Source of the DNA: Acanthosepion pharaonis
Lineage: Eukaryota > Mollusca > Cephalopoda > Sepiida > Sepiidae
Direction: 5' to 3'
DNA length: 64,000 bases
NCBI GenBank assembly: GCA_903632075.3
Contig: CAHIKZ030005641.1
Span: forward strand, 1,447,001-1,511,000
The translations under genes were made by a program, and so were the position numbers. The notes beneath the pieces were generated by a model, which had not been told where the DNA came from, ran no database searches, and saw nothing but the letters and a program-made list of their open reading frames with translations. Shown here piece by piece: positions 1 through 11,053 of this stretch (position 1 is its first letter; each line of letters begins with the position of its first letter).

Positions 1-425
1 GGAACGGCTGGACGAGATCTCAAGAATTTAAACACAGTTCGATAGTTCTCCGTCTTTTTCATAAGCTGAAAACCGGAAAAATCACTTTTGTCTCAATGCT
101 AAACTATTTGAACAGATATCTTCCGAAAAGATATGTCTATCTTAATTATTGATCTTCGATTTGACTGAAAATAGCAAAATCACACGGGAGGTAAACGATC
201 CAAACGTTTATATTTGATTATTTAATCACTGATCCGGTGCAGCGATCCAACAGGTAGAAAATAACAAGCTGGTAGGAAATTAACGATCGCTATACGGCAA
301 GTACCCCAAAAATTTTCAAGAGTCTTTATATTAAGATTAGTATTTCTTATGACTATGTTTTTTTTTGTTTTTTTTTATTTACTTAGTTTAGCACAGAGAC
401 AAGTAAGCTGAGTAATAATTTTTAC
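1..425. other. No recognised feature
   Basis: AT-rich sequence with a short T-run near 360-377. I see no coding frame, RNA gene or family shared with the rest of the window. Confidence 0.5.
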
Positions 426-429
426 TATT

Positions 430-600
430 TTTTACCCAATACGAGGCTCAAAAGCCAATCAAGGTAGAGGGTAACTGAATGAGGTTTTTGATATGAATGT
501 AAGAAAAGGTAGGAAAATGGACATGTTATAACGATAAGGAAGATAGATAGCCATTGTTCAGGGGAGTACCCACGCGGGAGTATGGCAGGTCACGGGAAAG
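430..600. repeat. Dispersed repeat family A, diverged copy
   Basis: The motifs 'gaggctcaaaagccaatcaa', 'actgaatgaggtttttgatat' and 'acccacgcgggagt' occur in the same order and spacing as in the copies at 37495-37700, 39270-39445 and 52605-52815. The shared text shows this is a dispersed repeat. Its class is unknown. This copy is the most diverged of the four. Confidence 0.45.
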
Positions 601-625
601 GCCTTCTGAGTGGAACAATTTCTTC

Positions 626-990
626 ATAAATACAGAGGAAATGAGGGTGATTTGGGTCCATAGACGTAGCACTATGAGCGCTATCTGTAATAGTCTGGAT
701 TTGTGGAACTAATGAATTGTGCTCATCTGGACATTTTGACTCGCCAATGATCCAAGTGGGGCACACATTGATCTGCTATCCCAATTTACGCACTGGAAGA
801 ATATGCAACAGTCCCCCCACTAAACACTTTACAGTTATTGTTTTTTCTAAGTTTAGCTTAGTTTGCTGCAACGGGGGCGGGCATGCAGTAACGTTATAAT
901 CAACTGAAGTTGTATATGCAGTTCTAGACACGCCTGATTACTATCATTATGTTTGGTGTCCAATTGCAACTGCATTTGTAGTATAGCCTG
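626..990. other. No recognised feature
   Basis: Mixed-composition sequence with one 60-codon open frame that has no recognisable motif. No repeat family from this window is evident here. Confidence 0.4.
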
Positions 991-1054
991 CATCCTCCTC
1001 CTCATCGTCATACTTCTCCTCCTCCTCCTCCTCCTCCTGCTACTACTACTACTG
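991..1054. repeat. (CTC)n/(CTA)n trinucleotide microsatellite
   Basis: Repeated CTC/TCC triplets pass into CTA triplets. The poly-Leu and poly-Arg/Ser frames over it are artefacts of the repeat. Confidence 0.9.
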
Positions 1055-1059
1055 CTATG

Positions 1060-1125
1060 TTCTACATCGACAAGAGCCAGATCCGGTCGAAAATGGAGCA
1101 CTACTGCCTTATCTCGGAGCCAGAA
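1060..1125 (+). mobile_element. Jockey-like LINE, C-terminal scrap
   Basis: One frame reads 'KSQIRSKMEHYC', close to the conserved 'Y.(S)QIRP.MEYC' segment that follows the reverse transcriptase thumb in jockey-superfamily LINEs. The DNA also matches 2077-2125 of this window (agagc.a.atc.gg.cgaaaatggag.act). Only about 65 bp survive. Confidence 0.45.
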
Positions 1126-2040
1126 AAAAAGCTATTTTATGTTATATAGAGTTAACTCTATTTTCGAGTAGGTGTAATGATTGGTAAACCAGTCTGCTTG
1201 GCCGTAACTAGGATGGTGACCCATACTTGTAACCTTGTGCCAAACTGACCTCAGTAAAAGAAAACAACAGCTCTATTGTTGCATCTTCGAAACAATACTC
1301 TTTTTTAAATCATTAAATACCCAAAGAAATCAAATACGAAACAAGAAACACAATGCATTATATGAGCAGCCTGGTATACCCTACCTTCAAATGAGATATG
1401 CCATTGTTATGACAACACGGTGGCTTTTGCTTTTTTGGCATTGCGCAATACCTTGTATTAACATAACGGAATATCCTATTACTAATAAGGAGAGATTAGG
1501 ATGTGCAACCGATAAATATATCAAAGCTTGCGGAGTTTCATATTACAGAATGTATTTCTTGGAGCTATGTAACATGGAACAGATTTATTTTGCTTAGAAA
1601 AATGATAAAATATGCGTTTCTGTTTACTGCAATAATGTCTTTCAGATGATGTAACCTTCAATGCAAACATTATAATTTTATGTTTACGCGTGGGTGCACT
1701 TTTTTTTTTAAGGTTTTGCCTGGTTCCCACATTTTTTGCGTTATCAGCACAATATTCAAGTTACTAAGTTCACACTCGGGAATTTTAATTATACTTTTTT
1801 TTAGTTTCTTCTTTTTTTTACATTCTTTATTTTTTTTTAACGAGACACTGAAGAATATTAATCACTGCTGAAAGTAGTAAAAATGAAAAAATCAGTCTCC
1901 AACTTGAAAACCATCCGATCACAAAAATAAGTTTAGGCGGTTTTTGACATTTTCTTTTTTATTAGCTTTTTTTTTTTCTTTTTAAATCACTCTTTAAAAA
2001 GCAACAGATGCTGGAAAAATGGTCGGATCTCTGTAACGCT
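1126..2040. other. AT-rich stretch without a recognised gene
   Basis: Contains many T-runs (1699-1712, 1795-1840, 1955-1982) and a 120-codon frame at 1235-1597 that has no recognisable domain and a composition expected of AT-rich noncoding DNA. I do not call it a gene. Confidence 0.4.
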
Positions 2041-2480
2041 CCAGTAAGTACCCGCCTCCTCTTGCTATCCTTCACCTTACAAGAGCTAAATCAGGCCGAA
2101 AATGGAGTACTCCTGCTATATATAGACAGGAGCTGCCCAGTCTTCAAATTCCTGATAGAGTTCAAAAACATCTGTGTAACAAATTATCTTCCACCCTACA
2201 ACGGCTTTCGCACAGACTAAACGTCGCAAGCCTTTCGCTGCTATTTTGTGTTCAGATGGACTATAGTCCTTAGTTACACCATTTCTAACTTTCATGGCTA
2301 AGACCCACCATGACACGCACATTGTAGCGAGCCACCCACATTCCCTCCGTATTTCATTGATGAGATGTAAGTTCTACTCGAGCAGTTTTTCCTCACGAAC
2401 TGCTGCTTTGTGGAACCAACACTCTTAACCTGTTCAAGTCTAGAGTTAACTATTGTCTTTCCAACATAACCCAATAAACT
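2041..2480 (+). mobile_element. Jockey-like LINE, degenerate C-terminal tail
   Basis: In one frame with stops, the segment beginning near 2077 reads 'IRPKMEYSCYI', then a basic stretch 'QTKRRKPFAAILCSDGL' and 'TPFLTFMAKTHHDTHIVASH', then 'SSRTAALWN' near 2395-2415. This order (IRP-MEYC, RR-.AL..LY, S..R...WN) is the usual C-terminal tail of jockey-superfamily LINE reverse transcriptases. At least five stop codons interrupt it, so it is dead. It is a different subfamily from the copies at 19160 and 44430. Confidence 0.6.
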
Positions 2481-2773
2481 GTGCCTCTGTAACCTTCTAC
2501 CTTGTGTAGCTCTCTAGCCTCTAGTCTTGTACAAGGTGAACATCATTGTAAACAAAAAGATAAAAACTTTAAACAAATGTAGTAGAAAAGGCCATTAGAA
2601 TACACTTAGTAATCTGAAAATGCACATATATTCCGACACAACTTCAATAAAGCGAATGACTATATCCGCAAAGTGGTGGGTACTAAACTCTTTACTATGA
2701 TTTTCTCTTGCTCCAAATCTTCTGCAACCCCCACCATCCTAGTGGCTTCACGCCTTGCTCAGGGGCGTAATGC

Positions 2774-2775
<2 letters not shown>

Positions 2776-2845
<70 letters not shown>
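2776..2845. repeat. (AT)n microsatellite, about 70 bp
   Basis: Uninterrupted AT dinucleotides. Confidence 0.97.
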
Positions 2846-2849
<4 letters not shown>

Positions 2850-3430
2850 TTTATTTAAAAATATGATTCCAACTCGCGACTATTTATGTATTGAGCACTG
2901 TTTTTTTAAAAATAGTAACTAAAATACTAAGGAACTTTGGATTATTTACCTAACAAGTTCCTTCCTATTTTCTATATATTTTCACACATATATATATATA
3001 CTTATTGTCAAATGAAATGCATAAATTTGTCTCTTTAAGAGATCAGCGTATTAATGGCCATTATTGAGACGGTGGAAATTAATATAAAACCTTTAATATT
3101 GGACTTTATTTTTCATAAGTAATACGAGATTTTAAACTAACAGAGTAGAGCTGGTATTTACAATGTTTTATTTTTATAGTAACAAATAAGTACGAGTTGC
3201 TTAACGGTTATCGGTGCATAAAATGGGATCTGCGAATCGGTCAGGTTCAATTTTGTAATAATATTCTTGAGAAAGGCATGAACCCATCTCTTTTAAATAA
3301 CAGACTAGACTAAACTTTGGTGGTAGCCAGCCTAAGAGAAGGAAAACTCTGAATTCTAAGTCATGGATAAGGCAATCGGAAACCAATCCACTGTCTTTCC
3401 CAATACGTTTTAGCCAATGCCAAATAATAA
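2846..3430. other. AT-rich stretch, no gene recognised
   Basis: A short AT tract lies at 2987-3000. The 88-codon minus-strand frame at 3201-3467 has a hydrophobic N-terminus but no recognised domain, and it overlaps the possible LINE 3' end that follows. Confidence 0.35.
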
Positions 3431-3434
3431 AGAA

Positions 3435-3482
3435 AATAAATGTGTGGAGAGCTATGACCACCAACATCCAGTCTGGGCATGA
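3435..3482 (+). mobile_element. Possible RTE-like LINE 3' end
   Basis: Reads 'VWRAMTTNIQSGHD', resembling the 'LWRAMI.NVLKGHGT' C-terminus encoded just before the 3' end of the RTE-like LINE seen at 10410-10445 and 60390-60425. It is short and isolated, so chance similarity is possible. Confidence 0.35.
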
Positions 3483-3544
3483 CTTCTTTTTAAAAATATG
3501 TCGAATTAGTCGTTATTTTTATCTTACAACCTTACTTTCCAGGT

Positions 3545-3548
<4 letters not shown>

Positions 3549-3604
<56 letters not shown>
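3549..3604. repeat. (AT)n microsatellite
   Basis: About 56 bp of uninterrupted AT dinucleotides. Confidence 0.97.
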
Positions 3605-3607
<3 letters not shown>

Positions 3608-4440
3608 CTAAATTTATCTTGGTTCACAAGTATATCTTCAATAGGTCACTCACCGGTGAAATGAAAATATGAAAAAAATGAAATTGTTTCCAAAAAGTGA
3701 TGGATTGCGTTAAGAGTAGAAATTGAAAATTTTTACCTTTCCGGAACAATAACGCTTCCTTAATAGATTGGAGCTTGTAAGTGTAAGGCGCCAGCAAGTA
3801 CATACTGTTTCAATTGTATCCCGACGAAATGGAACGGGGAAACATTTTAGATTTGACTCTTACCATTATCGCCGCCACCCGAAGGCTGGAGAATGTGGGG
3901 GTTGTGGTCGGTACAGGCAAATTGGTTCCATTTTTAAAGGGTTTTTATTCTGGCCTCTGAGAATCAAGCGAATAGTAATGCCTGAAAGTTTGTAGACTCC
4001 GTAATTTCATGCATTTTAAAGGCATTTAAAAAAAATCTATCTATATCGGACGTTGTAGTGGTCTTTTGATATAGAATACGGTTAAGATTAACATTAAGTT
4101 GTATATATTATCACTATTTGAATATGATCCGTGATGGAAATTGGTTGGAGTAAAGAAACAAATTAGACACTGGTTTGGAGAAATGATCAAAGATTTATTT
4201 TCATTTACAAGATATGAAAATGTCTGTGGTAAGCCGTATAGTACAGCGTTCGAATGTACGCTGTACGAGGTGTGAAATGAGAGCTGGAAAAATGAATATG
4301 CTTAAGCCGGCTGGCTGCTTGTTGGCTATCGGTTTGGGCTTGTTGCGTTCATAGTGGAATTCATTCTCTTTATGTGTCCACAGCAGATCGTTTTCAAAGC
4401 CTAATAGCCGGACGGTAACCTCTAGAGTTACCGTGGGTGT
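3605..4440. other. No recognised gene; small palindrome beside the CT tract
   Basis: The only clear structure is a near-perfect 23-bp palindrome at 4412-4434 (arms ACGGTAAC/GTTACCGT around CTCTAGA), which lies 12 bp before the long (CT)n tract. The 75-codon frame at 3768-3995 is unrecognised. Confidence 0.4.
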
Positions 4441-4443
4441 ATG

Positions 4444-4713
<270 letters not shown>

Positions 4714-5009
4714 CCTCTTCTGTCCGGCTTCTCTTATAATCTATATGGGGAACTCACGAACGTAGTTGTAGACATCTGTGGCAAGTAAGAGTCGCGCCGA
4801 TAATGGCCAGTGCTCTAGTATATTTATGTTTGTTTTAAACATTGTTTTGAGTAGAATGCAGTCTGCTAGACCAAAATTGGTGTGTAGTTAGAGATATATG
4901 TCTTCTAATAATTGTATAGATTTGGTTTTAATTTGTTATCTCTATGTGTAAACTATTTTTTCGCTACAAGTTTATCTACATATTTAACTGTCTAGCGTGA
5001 AATTTGAAT

Positions 5010-5155
5010 GGACGAACCTTTACTGATGTCGCCTGCAGTATCAACAGCTGTTATTTGCTTTCATATAACATTTATGTTTTTATAATTTATGATTTTGACA
5101 GGTGCAAATACTTTCATCATGCCGCATATTGCTGAAAATCAACCCTCTTACTTGT
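5010..5155 (+). repeat. Dispersed family C, diverged copy
   Basis: Shares an ordered set of words with the intact copy at 14445-14615: 'gaacct', 'ctgatgtcgcc', 'ttcatataa.att', 'gattttg.caggtgc', 'atattgc'. It is older than the other two copies. Confidence 0.6.
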
Positions 5156-5715
5156 TAGCCATCCTTACAGTTATAGAACTTAGCCCGATAAATATTTGGT
5201 TCTTATCAGTGTGCCTCCTTGCATAGAATCTCCATATCTTATGCCTAGCTTTATACCTACCTCTTTCTCTCTCTTTCGTTCTCTTTTAAAACCCTCTTCA
5301 TCCTCTCTATTTCTCTCTCTCTCTTTTTTTCTCTCTTGTCTTCATTACTCGTTTACCTTACTCACTTAAGTACTGCACAAAGTCACATTGAGACATGGAA
5401 ATGAATTAGGAGAGATTGTGTTACACAAACTTCAAAGTGGAGCAGTTTCTACCTGGTTAGAACATCTGCATTCAAAATAATAGTTTTTGTTTGTGTTTCA
5501 ATCGCATATCTATAACATCTGTTAAAAATACGCAACTATCTCAGCCACTATACTATATTTTACAATATAAAATGCAGTCAAACGCCGTTATAATGAGATC
5601 GATGTGTCCAATCCAAAAAATGAATCCTGAAAACTCTTGAAAAAAAGAAAATTGTGTTAAAATAAATCAGCGTTTTAAAACTAATCAAAAGTCTACTTAA
5701 AATTCTAAAATGAAA
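5156..5715. other. AT-rich stretch with a pyrimidine patch
   Basis: A CTTT/CTCT-rich patch lies at 5262-5338. The rest is AT-rich with no recognised frame. Confidence 0.4.
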
Positions 5716-5719
5716 CATC

Positions 5720-5900
5720 CTTATTGCAACTGTTTTCAAAAATTACAAACGCCCATCTTTTCTACAATTTTAAAATACTCCTATTTTCTACATTTCAAAA
5801 ACAGCTCATGTTTTTTCTACAATTCTATAACACACCTAGATTCAACGATTCTACAACTCTGTTTACTAAAAATCTATAATTCTTCCCCATTTCAACAAGA
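5720..5900. repeat. Degenerate ~28-30 bp tandem repeat
   Basis: The word 'ttctacaattt/ttctacattt/ttctacaattc/ttctacaactc/atctataattc' recurs about every 28-30 bp at least five times. Each is followed by an A-rich segment and then c-rich text. The 80-codon frame here is a by-product. Confidence 0.45.
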
Positions 5901-6120
5901 GCCTCCCTTATTTTCGCTCTTGTCAACAATTTTTTGCAAGTTGATTATTTAATTAGAGAAAATTGGGGAAAATTTATATATATTAACCTTAAATAATAAA
6001 CAAAATAATAATTTAATTAAAACAATACAGAAAATTACGAACAAAAATATAAGAAAATAAAAAAGAAATGAACTCTTGGCATTCTATCAAATTTCATGTT
6101 ATATCTGGGTTTTGCTGTTG
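5901..6120. other. AT-rich spacer
   Basis: Composed almost entirely of A and T. No feature is visible. Confidence 0.4.
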
Positions 6121-6262
6121 ATTTATATTTTATGGCTTATCAACTTTTTACAGGTTATTTAAAGCCATAAAATATTTTTAGATTGTAAGAACCATCTCGA
6201 CATTGCTCAATTTCGATGGTCATACGAGAATTGGTGTTTCATTCGATATGACCGTAAGCCGT
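6121..6262 (-). mobile_element. 5S/tRNA SINE, internally deleted copy
   Basis: Read on the minus strand, 6262-6191 begins 'cggcttacggtcatatcgaa' and continues with 'gaaacacca', 'tctcgt' and 'aatgtcgag', matching the first half of a 5S rRNA in order. At 6190 it jumps straight to the SINE tail ('cttacaatct..aaa', 'ggctttaaataacctg', 'gttgataagcc'), the same tail as at 52010-52075. The rest of the 5S part, the tRNA-related part and the body are missing. Confidence 0.7.
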
Positions 6263-7189
6263 TGTATCACTTGAATTATGATATATTTTTTATACCCAGA
6301 GCATATCACATTATTTTATCGATCTTCTTCTAACCCTCGTATTAAATTTGTACTAATTAGTTTATTCGTTTTAAACTCAATGGGTCCCAAGACCAAATTC
6401 TGTGAAAAATAATTGTACAGCTACACTCTTCCTGTCCTTAAAATCAGCATCTTCACTTTCTACCGAAGCTCGAACATAGACCACTGTTACCGTCTAGAAG
6501 ATATGTTGCTATCTAATCTGTCAAAGGGAATAACTGTCCATATTGATAGTTACTGAGCCCACGCAGACACAAGATTAAATAGGCAAAAATTGTTGGAAAA
6601 AATCGCCAACGTACCAAATAAGAATAGTGTACATGCCATAAGATCAACTTTCGAAATCCTGTATTTTATCTGGATTCAAAACCTATAATTAGCATTAGCG
6701 GGAATATCTGTAACTATTTAACACCGGAAAAAGATCCGTTATCATTAGTGATATTTATTAAGCTTAGCCTCTGTTTTGGAGTGTATACTGCCCAACTCAT
6801 ACACGAATGGTTTTCCTCCGTAGAAAATCGACATTCGAAACACTGTATTCAAAATCTTAATATACGACCATTAGAACGTTTGTAATCTGCATGTGTGATA
6901 ACCTGTATAAGATTTGAGAAATTAGTAAGAAATCAGAAACGTTATTCCATCTGCTATGTTAATTATGAGCGGGATTTGTGGTTGGGGCGTGTCGCCACAG
7001 TTATCTGATGGAAATGCAAGGTTAATCAATCAATAAGTAAATAGACAGATATACGTAGAAGACCGAGGAAATCTATAGGATGTCTTGCGTAAACGGAACT
7101 AGGATTCTTTAAAGAAGGCTGTCTCAGGAAATGGTTAAATCTTCTGAGTTTAACGATCCGATGAATCACTTGTCGAAACCTGAAATCAC
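6263..7189. other. No recognised feature
   Basis: Moderately AT-rich. Segments near 6640-6700 and 6820-6860 share phrases such as 'ttcgaaa.c.tgtatt', and similar text occurs at 17360-17400, so an old repeat is possible. I cannot define its ends. Confidence 0.3.
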
Positions 7190-7220
7190 ATTTCATTCTA
7201 TTTTTGTTTTAATTCAGTTT

Positions 7221-7302
<82 letters not shown>

Positions 7303-7320
7303 TATATAAAACTGAATTCA

Positions 7321-7370
<50 letters not shown>

Positions 7371-7398
7371 CTGAATTAAAACAAAAATAGAATGAAAT
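7190..7398. repeat. Nested AT-cored palindrome (fold-back element)
   Basis: The left arm 7190-7222 (atttcattctatttttgttt then taattcagtttt) is the reverse complement of the right arm 7366-7398. Inside the arms are two (TA)n tracts (7224-7298 and 7324-7366), and between them sits an 18-bp perfect palindrome, AAAACTGAATTCAGTTTT (7308-7325). The half-site AACTGAATT therefore appears four times in alternating orientation. The whole unit can fold into one long hairpin or two stacked ones. It may be a fold-back MITE. No coding capacity. Confidence 0.8.
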
Positions 7399-7596
7399 AT
7401 ATATATATATGTCTATTATAAATTAATTGATTTAAAATATGTTTTTTTCGCTACACAGTTCCAACCATGTTTCAAAAATAGTATTAATGCTCTGTAAATT
7501 TACATTGAGCACTATTTTGTAAAAATAAAAATATCTATAAGAACACCGGGTTTTATACCTTACTGTTCTTTCTTTTTATTTATATACATATATATA

Positions 7597-7617
7597 TATG
7601 TCTATCTATCTATTTAC

Positions 7618-7661
<44 letters not shown>

Positions 7662-7698
7662 ATATCAATATATATATATATATATATACATATATATA
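7597..7698. repeat. (TCTA)n and (TA)n compound microsatellite
   Basis: TCTA tetranucleotides cover about 7597-7660 and pass into TA dinucleotides to 7698. Confidence 0.93.
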
Positions 7699-8336
7699 TT
7701 TACATGGGCCCGTTCGCACTCCGATCATGTGACTCGGGTTCGACTCCTATGGTTTATTTCGTCAATTTATCAAGAAGGTGATACTTAATGTTATTGACCA
7801 ACGTGCAGCACTGTTGAAAAGTACCCGAAAACCATATCACAGCTTGAACTAAGTTTTGTTAGTGAAATTAGATCGACTGAAATGTTCGGATAAATCTAAC
7901 TTTAGATTTATCATTTAGCATTAAAAAAAATTCAAAACGTCTAATCTAATTCTTAGAAATAATACTCTATGTAAAAATAATTTTGTTTATGAATTCTCAT
8001 GTCCCTTGGGAGATTATATCTCTAACACAAACAATCAACAAACAACATTACTGTTTTACATTGGCCACACATGCACGACACTCTCTTACATGTTGACTTG
8101 TCATATGTCAAAATTTAATGAAATTCATGGATATACAGATCAACACATACAAGCAAGTAAAATAATATTAAAAATAATATTAAAAATAAAATAAATGCTA
8201 GCAGATAATACCACAATATTTATATATATTTCTCGAACATTCAAGACGGTAAATGTAATTAATACTGTTTACTTAAAAAACAAACCATTCACTCAAATAA
8301 GTGTATCCATAAAAATAACGTATAAACAGCACATAT
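7699..8336. other. AT-rich stretch, no feature recognised
   Basis: Short frames here show no domain and the composition is that of AT-rich noncoding DNA. Confidence 0.35.
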
Positions 8337-8502
8337 ATATATATTTTTTGTGTGTATTAGTATGTGTTTTTGAACATAGAAATATTTGGTCCTTGCGAAA
8401 TGAGACAATCGTTATATTCATCTTCATATATTTATATTTGATTTTAAATTTTAAGTAAACACAATTTTATTTTCCTTCGTCCCATCCCTCTCCCCACCCC
8501 TT

Positions 8503-8533
<31 letters not shown>

Positions 8534-8824
8534 CCCTTCCTATCCGAATTGTCTGTGGTGTGTATATGTCACCACGAAATGTATCTTTATGTATTAGACA
8601 TCCGTCGACTTTCTTTCTCTCCTCTTTTTAAATCCACCCCACCCACATCTCCAAAAATTCTCTCTGTCACTCATCCTCATACTTACACTTTCTCTAAATT
8701 CTGTTTTGATTTCGGAGTTTTTTTTTCTGTTTTCATTTTGAATTTGTAGGTCTGATGATTTGGATCGTATTTACGATTCCAATGGAATAAATTATGACCA
8801 TGGAATATTAGTGTTTAAGCCTTT

Positions 8825-8826
<2 letters not shown>
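8337..8826 (+). repeat. Dispersed family B, copy 1 (plus)
   Basis: About 490 bp shared with 12434-12945 (minus) and, for its right-hand 380 bp, with 13148-13529 (plus). Common landmarks in order: 'gtgttttttgaacatagaaa', 'cttgcgaaatgagacaatcg', 'aagtaaacacaattttattt', a pyrimidine/poly-T run (8506-8533), 'gtctgtggtgtgtatatg', 'catccgtcgactt', 'ggatcgtatttacgattcca' and 'ccatggaatattagtgttt'. It ends directly in a (AT)n tract. The class is unknown and no coding frame is conserved between copies. Confidence 0.85.

Positions 8827-8918
<92 letters not shown>
8827..8918. repeat. (AT)n microsatellite at the end of family B copy 1
   Basis: About 92 bp of AT dinucleotides. Confidence 0.97.
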
Positions 8919-8921
<3 letters not shown>

Positions 8922-9689
8922 TGTGGTGTGTAGGTATGTGACTGACTAAAGACAAATGGAAAATCTTAGCCAACGCATTTCTTACTCTGATGGACGTTAT
9001 CAAAGCAAATATGAGGATTTTGTTTTCCAACATGTATTTATAAACAAAAGTAAAAATGTTCTTTTGTTTTTCAATTTAAGAAACATTCATAAATATTCAC
9101 CAGACTAACTGAAGAATTTACGTAAATTATGAAGGATGCTAAGTGACGTAATTTATTGTCTGAGAAAAAGTGAGTAAATTATGTTGTTGTTCTGTTTTTT
9201 AATATAATTAATATTTAAATTATTTTAGTTTAGAATTAATTTATGTTTTATATATTTTAAATAACAGGGGGTTATAGATGTAACCGTTTTCTTTTCCTTT
9301 TGTAACATTTTTATAATCATTTATTCATTTTTATAATCATTTAGCTTGGCTTAAAAAAGAAGTAATTCTTTTAGGATTAGAAATATTGGGAAAATCCGGG
9401 GCATGATTTATATTTTGATAAGTTACAACAGCGGCTTTCTCGAGAATTTTCCATCGAAATATGTTATTTTCTCTTTTAATAAGTGTGGCTATCATTAGAT
9501 TAAAATTCTGGTTGGATTTATTTCGATGTCTGACTTTTGATAAATTGTTGTGTATAAGATACTTATTGTGTTCATAGATACGTTTTTATAATTTATAATT
9601 TTAAAGTATGAAAACTTACTTATTTATGTAATCCTCATTAGTATACAGCTTCTACATTCCAGCAGTTCACATTTGTGTGTAATGCATGC
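8919..9689. other. AT-rich stretch, no feature recognised
   Basis: No frame, repeat family or RNA motif recognised. Confidence 0.35.
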
Positions 9690-9855
9690 AACATATGGCA
9701 ACATTTCAAAGACAAAAAACACAGTGTAGATCTGAAAAACGATGTTGTGAAGTACCGTAAAGAAGGGGAAGACTGCGACAAGATTCTCAGTATCATCTTC
9801 CTAGGTCGACTGTATGTGCTATTATTAGGAAGACATAAAAGATTGGTCTAATTAC
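9690..9855 (+). pseudogene. Tc1-like transposase relic, N-terminal part
   Basis: One frame reads 'DLKNDVVKYRKEGEDCDKI'. After a one-base shift it continues 'SQYHLPRSTVCAIIRK'. This is the paired-like helix-turn-helix of Tc1 transposases, where '.LPRSTV..IIRK' is the recognition helix. It is the first of three pieces of one element. The RTE-like LINE follows at once and the transposase resumes after it. Confidence 0.7.
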
Positions 9856-9884
9856 AAATTAGAGATGCCAAAATGAACAAAAAA

Positions 9885-10450
9885 TACAATAAATTAAATA
9901 TCTGGGATTTGTTTTAACAAATGAAGAAAAGTGCGACACTAAAATCAGAAGGTGCATTGGAAGAGCAAAATATGGTTTCTATAAACTAATCAAAATATTA
10001 TAAACAGTACAATTTCGTTAGAAACCATGAAAAGAGTAATGAATTGTTATGCAATATCAATCCTCCTATAGAGCAGTGAATGCTGTATAACCTCCTCTCA
10101 GATGAAGAAGAGACGTGAAGCAACTGAAATGTAGTTCTACAGAAGGATGCTGAGAATACTATGGGCCAAATATGAAGTTTTAGGGAAAATTTGAACAAGA
10201 ACACTGAACATCAGGAAGAGGCAGTTGAAATCTCTAGGACGCATAATGAGTAAAAAAAGCTTCGAAAATTTGATACTTACAAGACATTGAAAGCAAGAGG
10301 GACAGAGAAAAACAACCATAATCTACTAACGAGCATGAATAAATGGATGTCGGAGCAATGTTTAAGAGAGTTAACAAAAAGAAAAATACTAAGAATTATA
10401 AAAGACAGGTAATTGTAGAGAGCCATGATCGCTAATGTTCCGAATATACA
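9885..10450 (+). mobile_element. RTE-like LINE, 3' fragment inserted into Tc1 relic
   Basis: Frames read in order 'YLGFVLTNEEKCDTKIRR', 'RAKYGFYKL', 'QSSYRAVNAV' (from an ancestral LLYGSECW), 'STEGC' for the YRRML.. segment, 'RQLKSLGRIMSKKSFENLI' and finally 'VESHDR.CS' for LWRAMI.NV. This is the thumb and connection region and C-terminus of the LINE family whose better copies lie at 36655-37380 (minus) and 59855-60435 (plus). Several frameshifts and stops show it is dead. It separates the N-terminal and central parts of the Tc1 relic and so postdates it. Confidence 0.75.
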
Positions 10451-10499
10451 CAGTTTATAGAAGAAGATTATAGCGAACAATTGTGGGAGAAACTAGAAA

Positions 10500-11053
10500 C
10501 TAATATTTTTAAAACGAAGATAACGCAGGCTAGAGTAAAGATTGCATAGATTAACAGTCGGCTGATCACCAAACATATAATTGACGAATTAACAGTTGCA
10601 GGTGAAAACGTTTCTCCGTGAACGGTGAGCAAAATTCTTGAAAGAGAATCGTTGAAGCCATGACCTCCTATTTCTACAGCTTCTCTATTTGAAGACACGT
10701 TTGAAGTTTGCTAAAGATCATATTGAAAAGAATGATGAAATGCAGACGAAAATACTATGGTCTGATGAAAAGAAAATTGAATTATCTGATCACAATGACG
10801 TGTCACATATTTGGAGGAAAATAGACCACTGTCCCTATAGTAAGTGATAGTTTTATGTTGCTGGGGTTATTTTGCAACAAAAGTTGATAGCATCATGAAA
10901 AAGAAGAAACACATTGATATTCTGAGCCACGACTTGAAGATGTATTCAAGGAAACGGAATTTGACACGTCATTGAACAATCATGCAGAGCAATGAGCCTA
11001 AGAATACTTCAAATATAGTGAAAACATGATTGGAGAAAAATAGGACTAATGTT
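10500..11053 (+). pseudogene. Tc1-like transposase relic, central catalytic part
   Basis: Successive frames give 'HIIDELTVAGENVS', 'TVSKILERESLKP' (second helix-turn-helix) and 'ARLKFAKDHIEKN'-like text, then 'KILWSDEKKIELSDHND' with the first catalytic Asp. A degraded 'GG..M.WGC' follows, then 'KVDSIMKKKKHIDILS..L' and 'TIMQSNEPKNTSNIVKT'. In the family the last segment is 'QDNDPKH', so the second catalytic Asp is not intact here. Stops are frequent. The reading breaks at 11053, where a family C element is inserted. Confidence 0.8.

Noticed and set aside
1235..1597. 120-codon frame as a host gene
   Set aside because: No recognisable domain, no matching repeat or homologous frame, and AT-rich noncoding composition.
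7597..7660. CRISPR-like regularly spaced repeats in TCTA/GATA arrays
   Set aside because: These are uninterrupted tetranucleotide microsatellites, and the 23776-23994 spacers are near identical and not unique.
8751..8790. Hammerhead ribozyme from CTGATGA in family B
   Set aside because: No GAAA partner box or stems I or III in a plausible arrangement.
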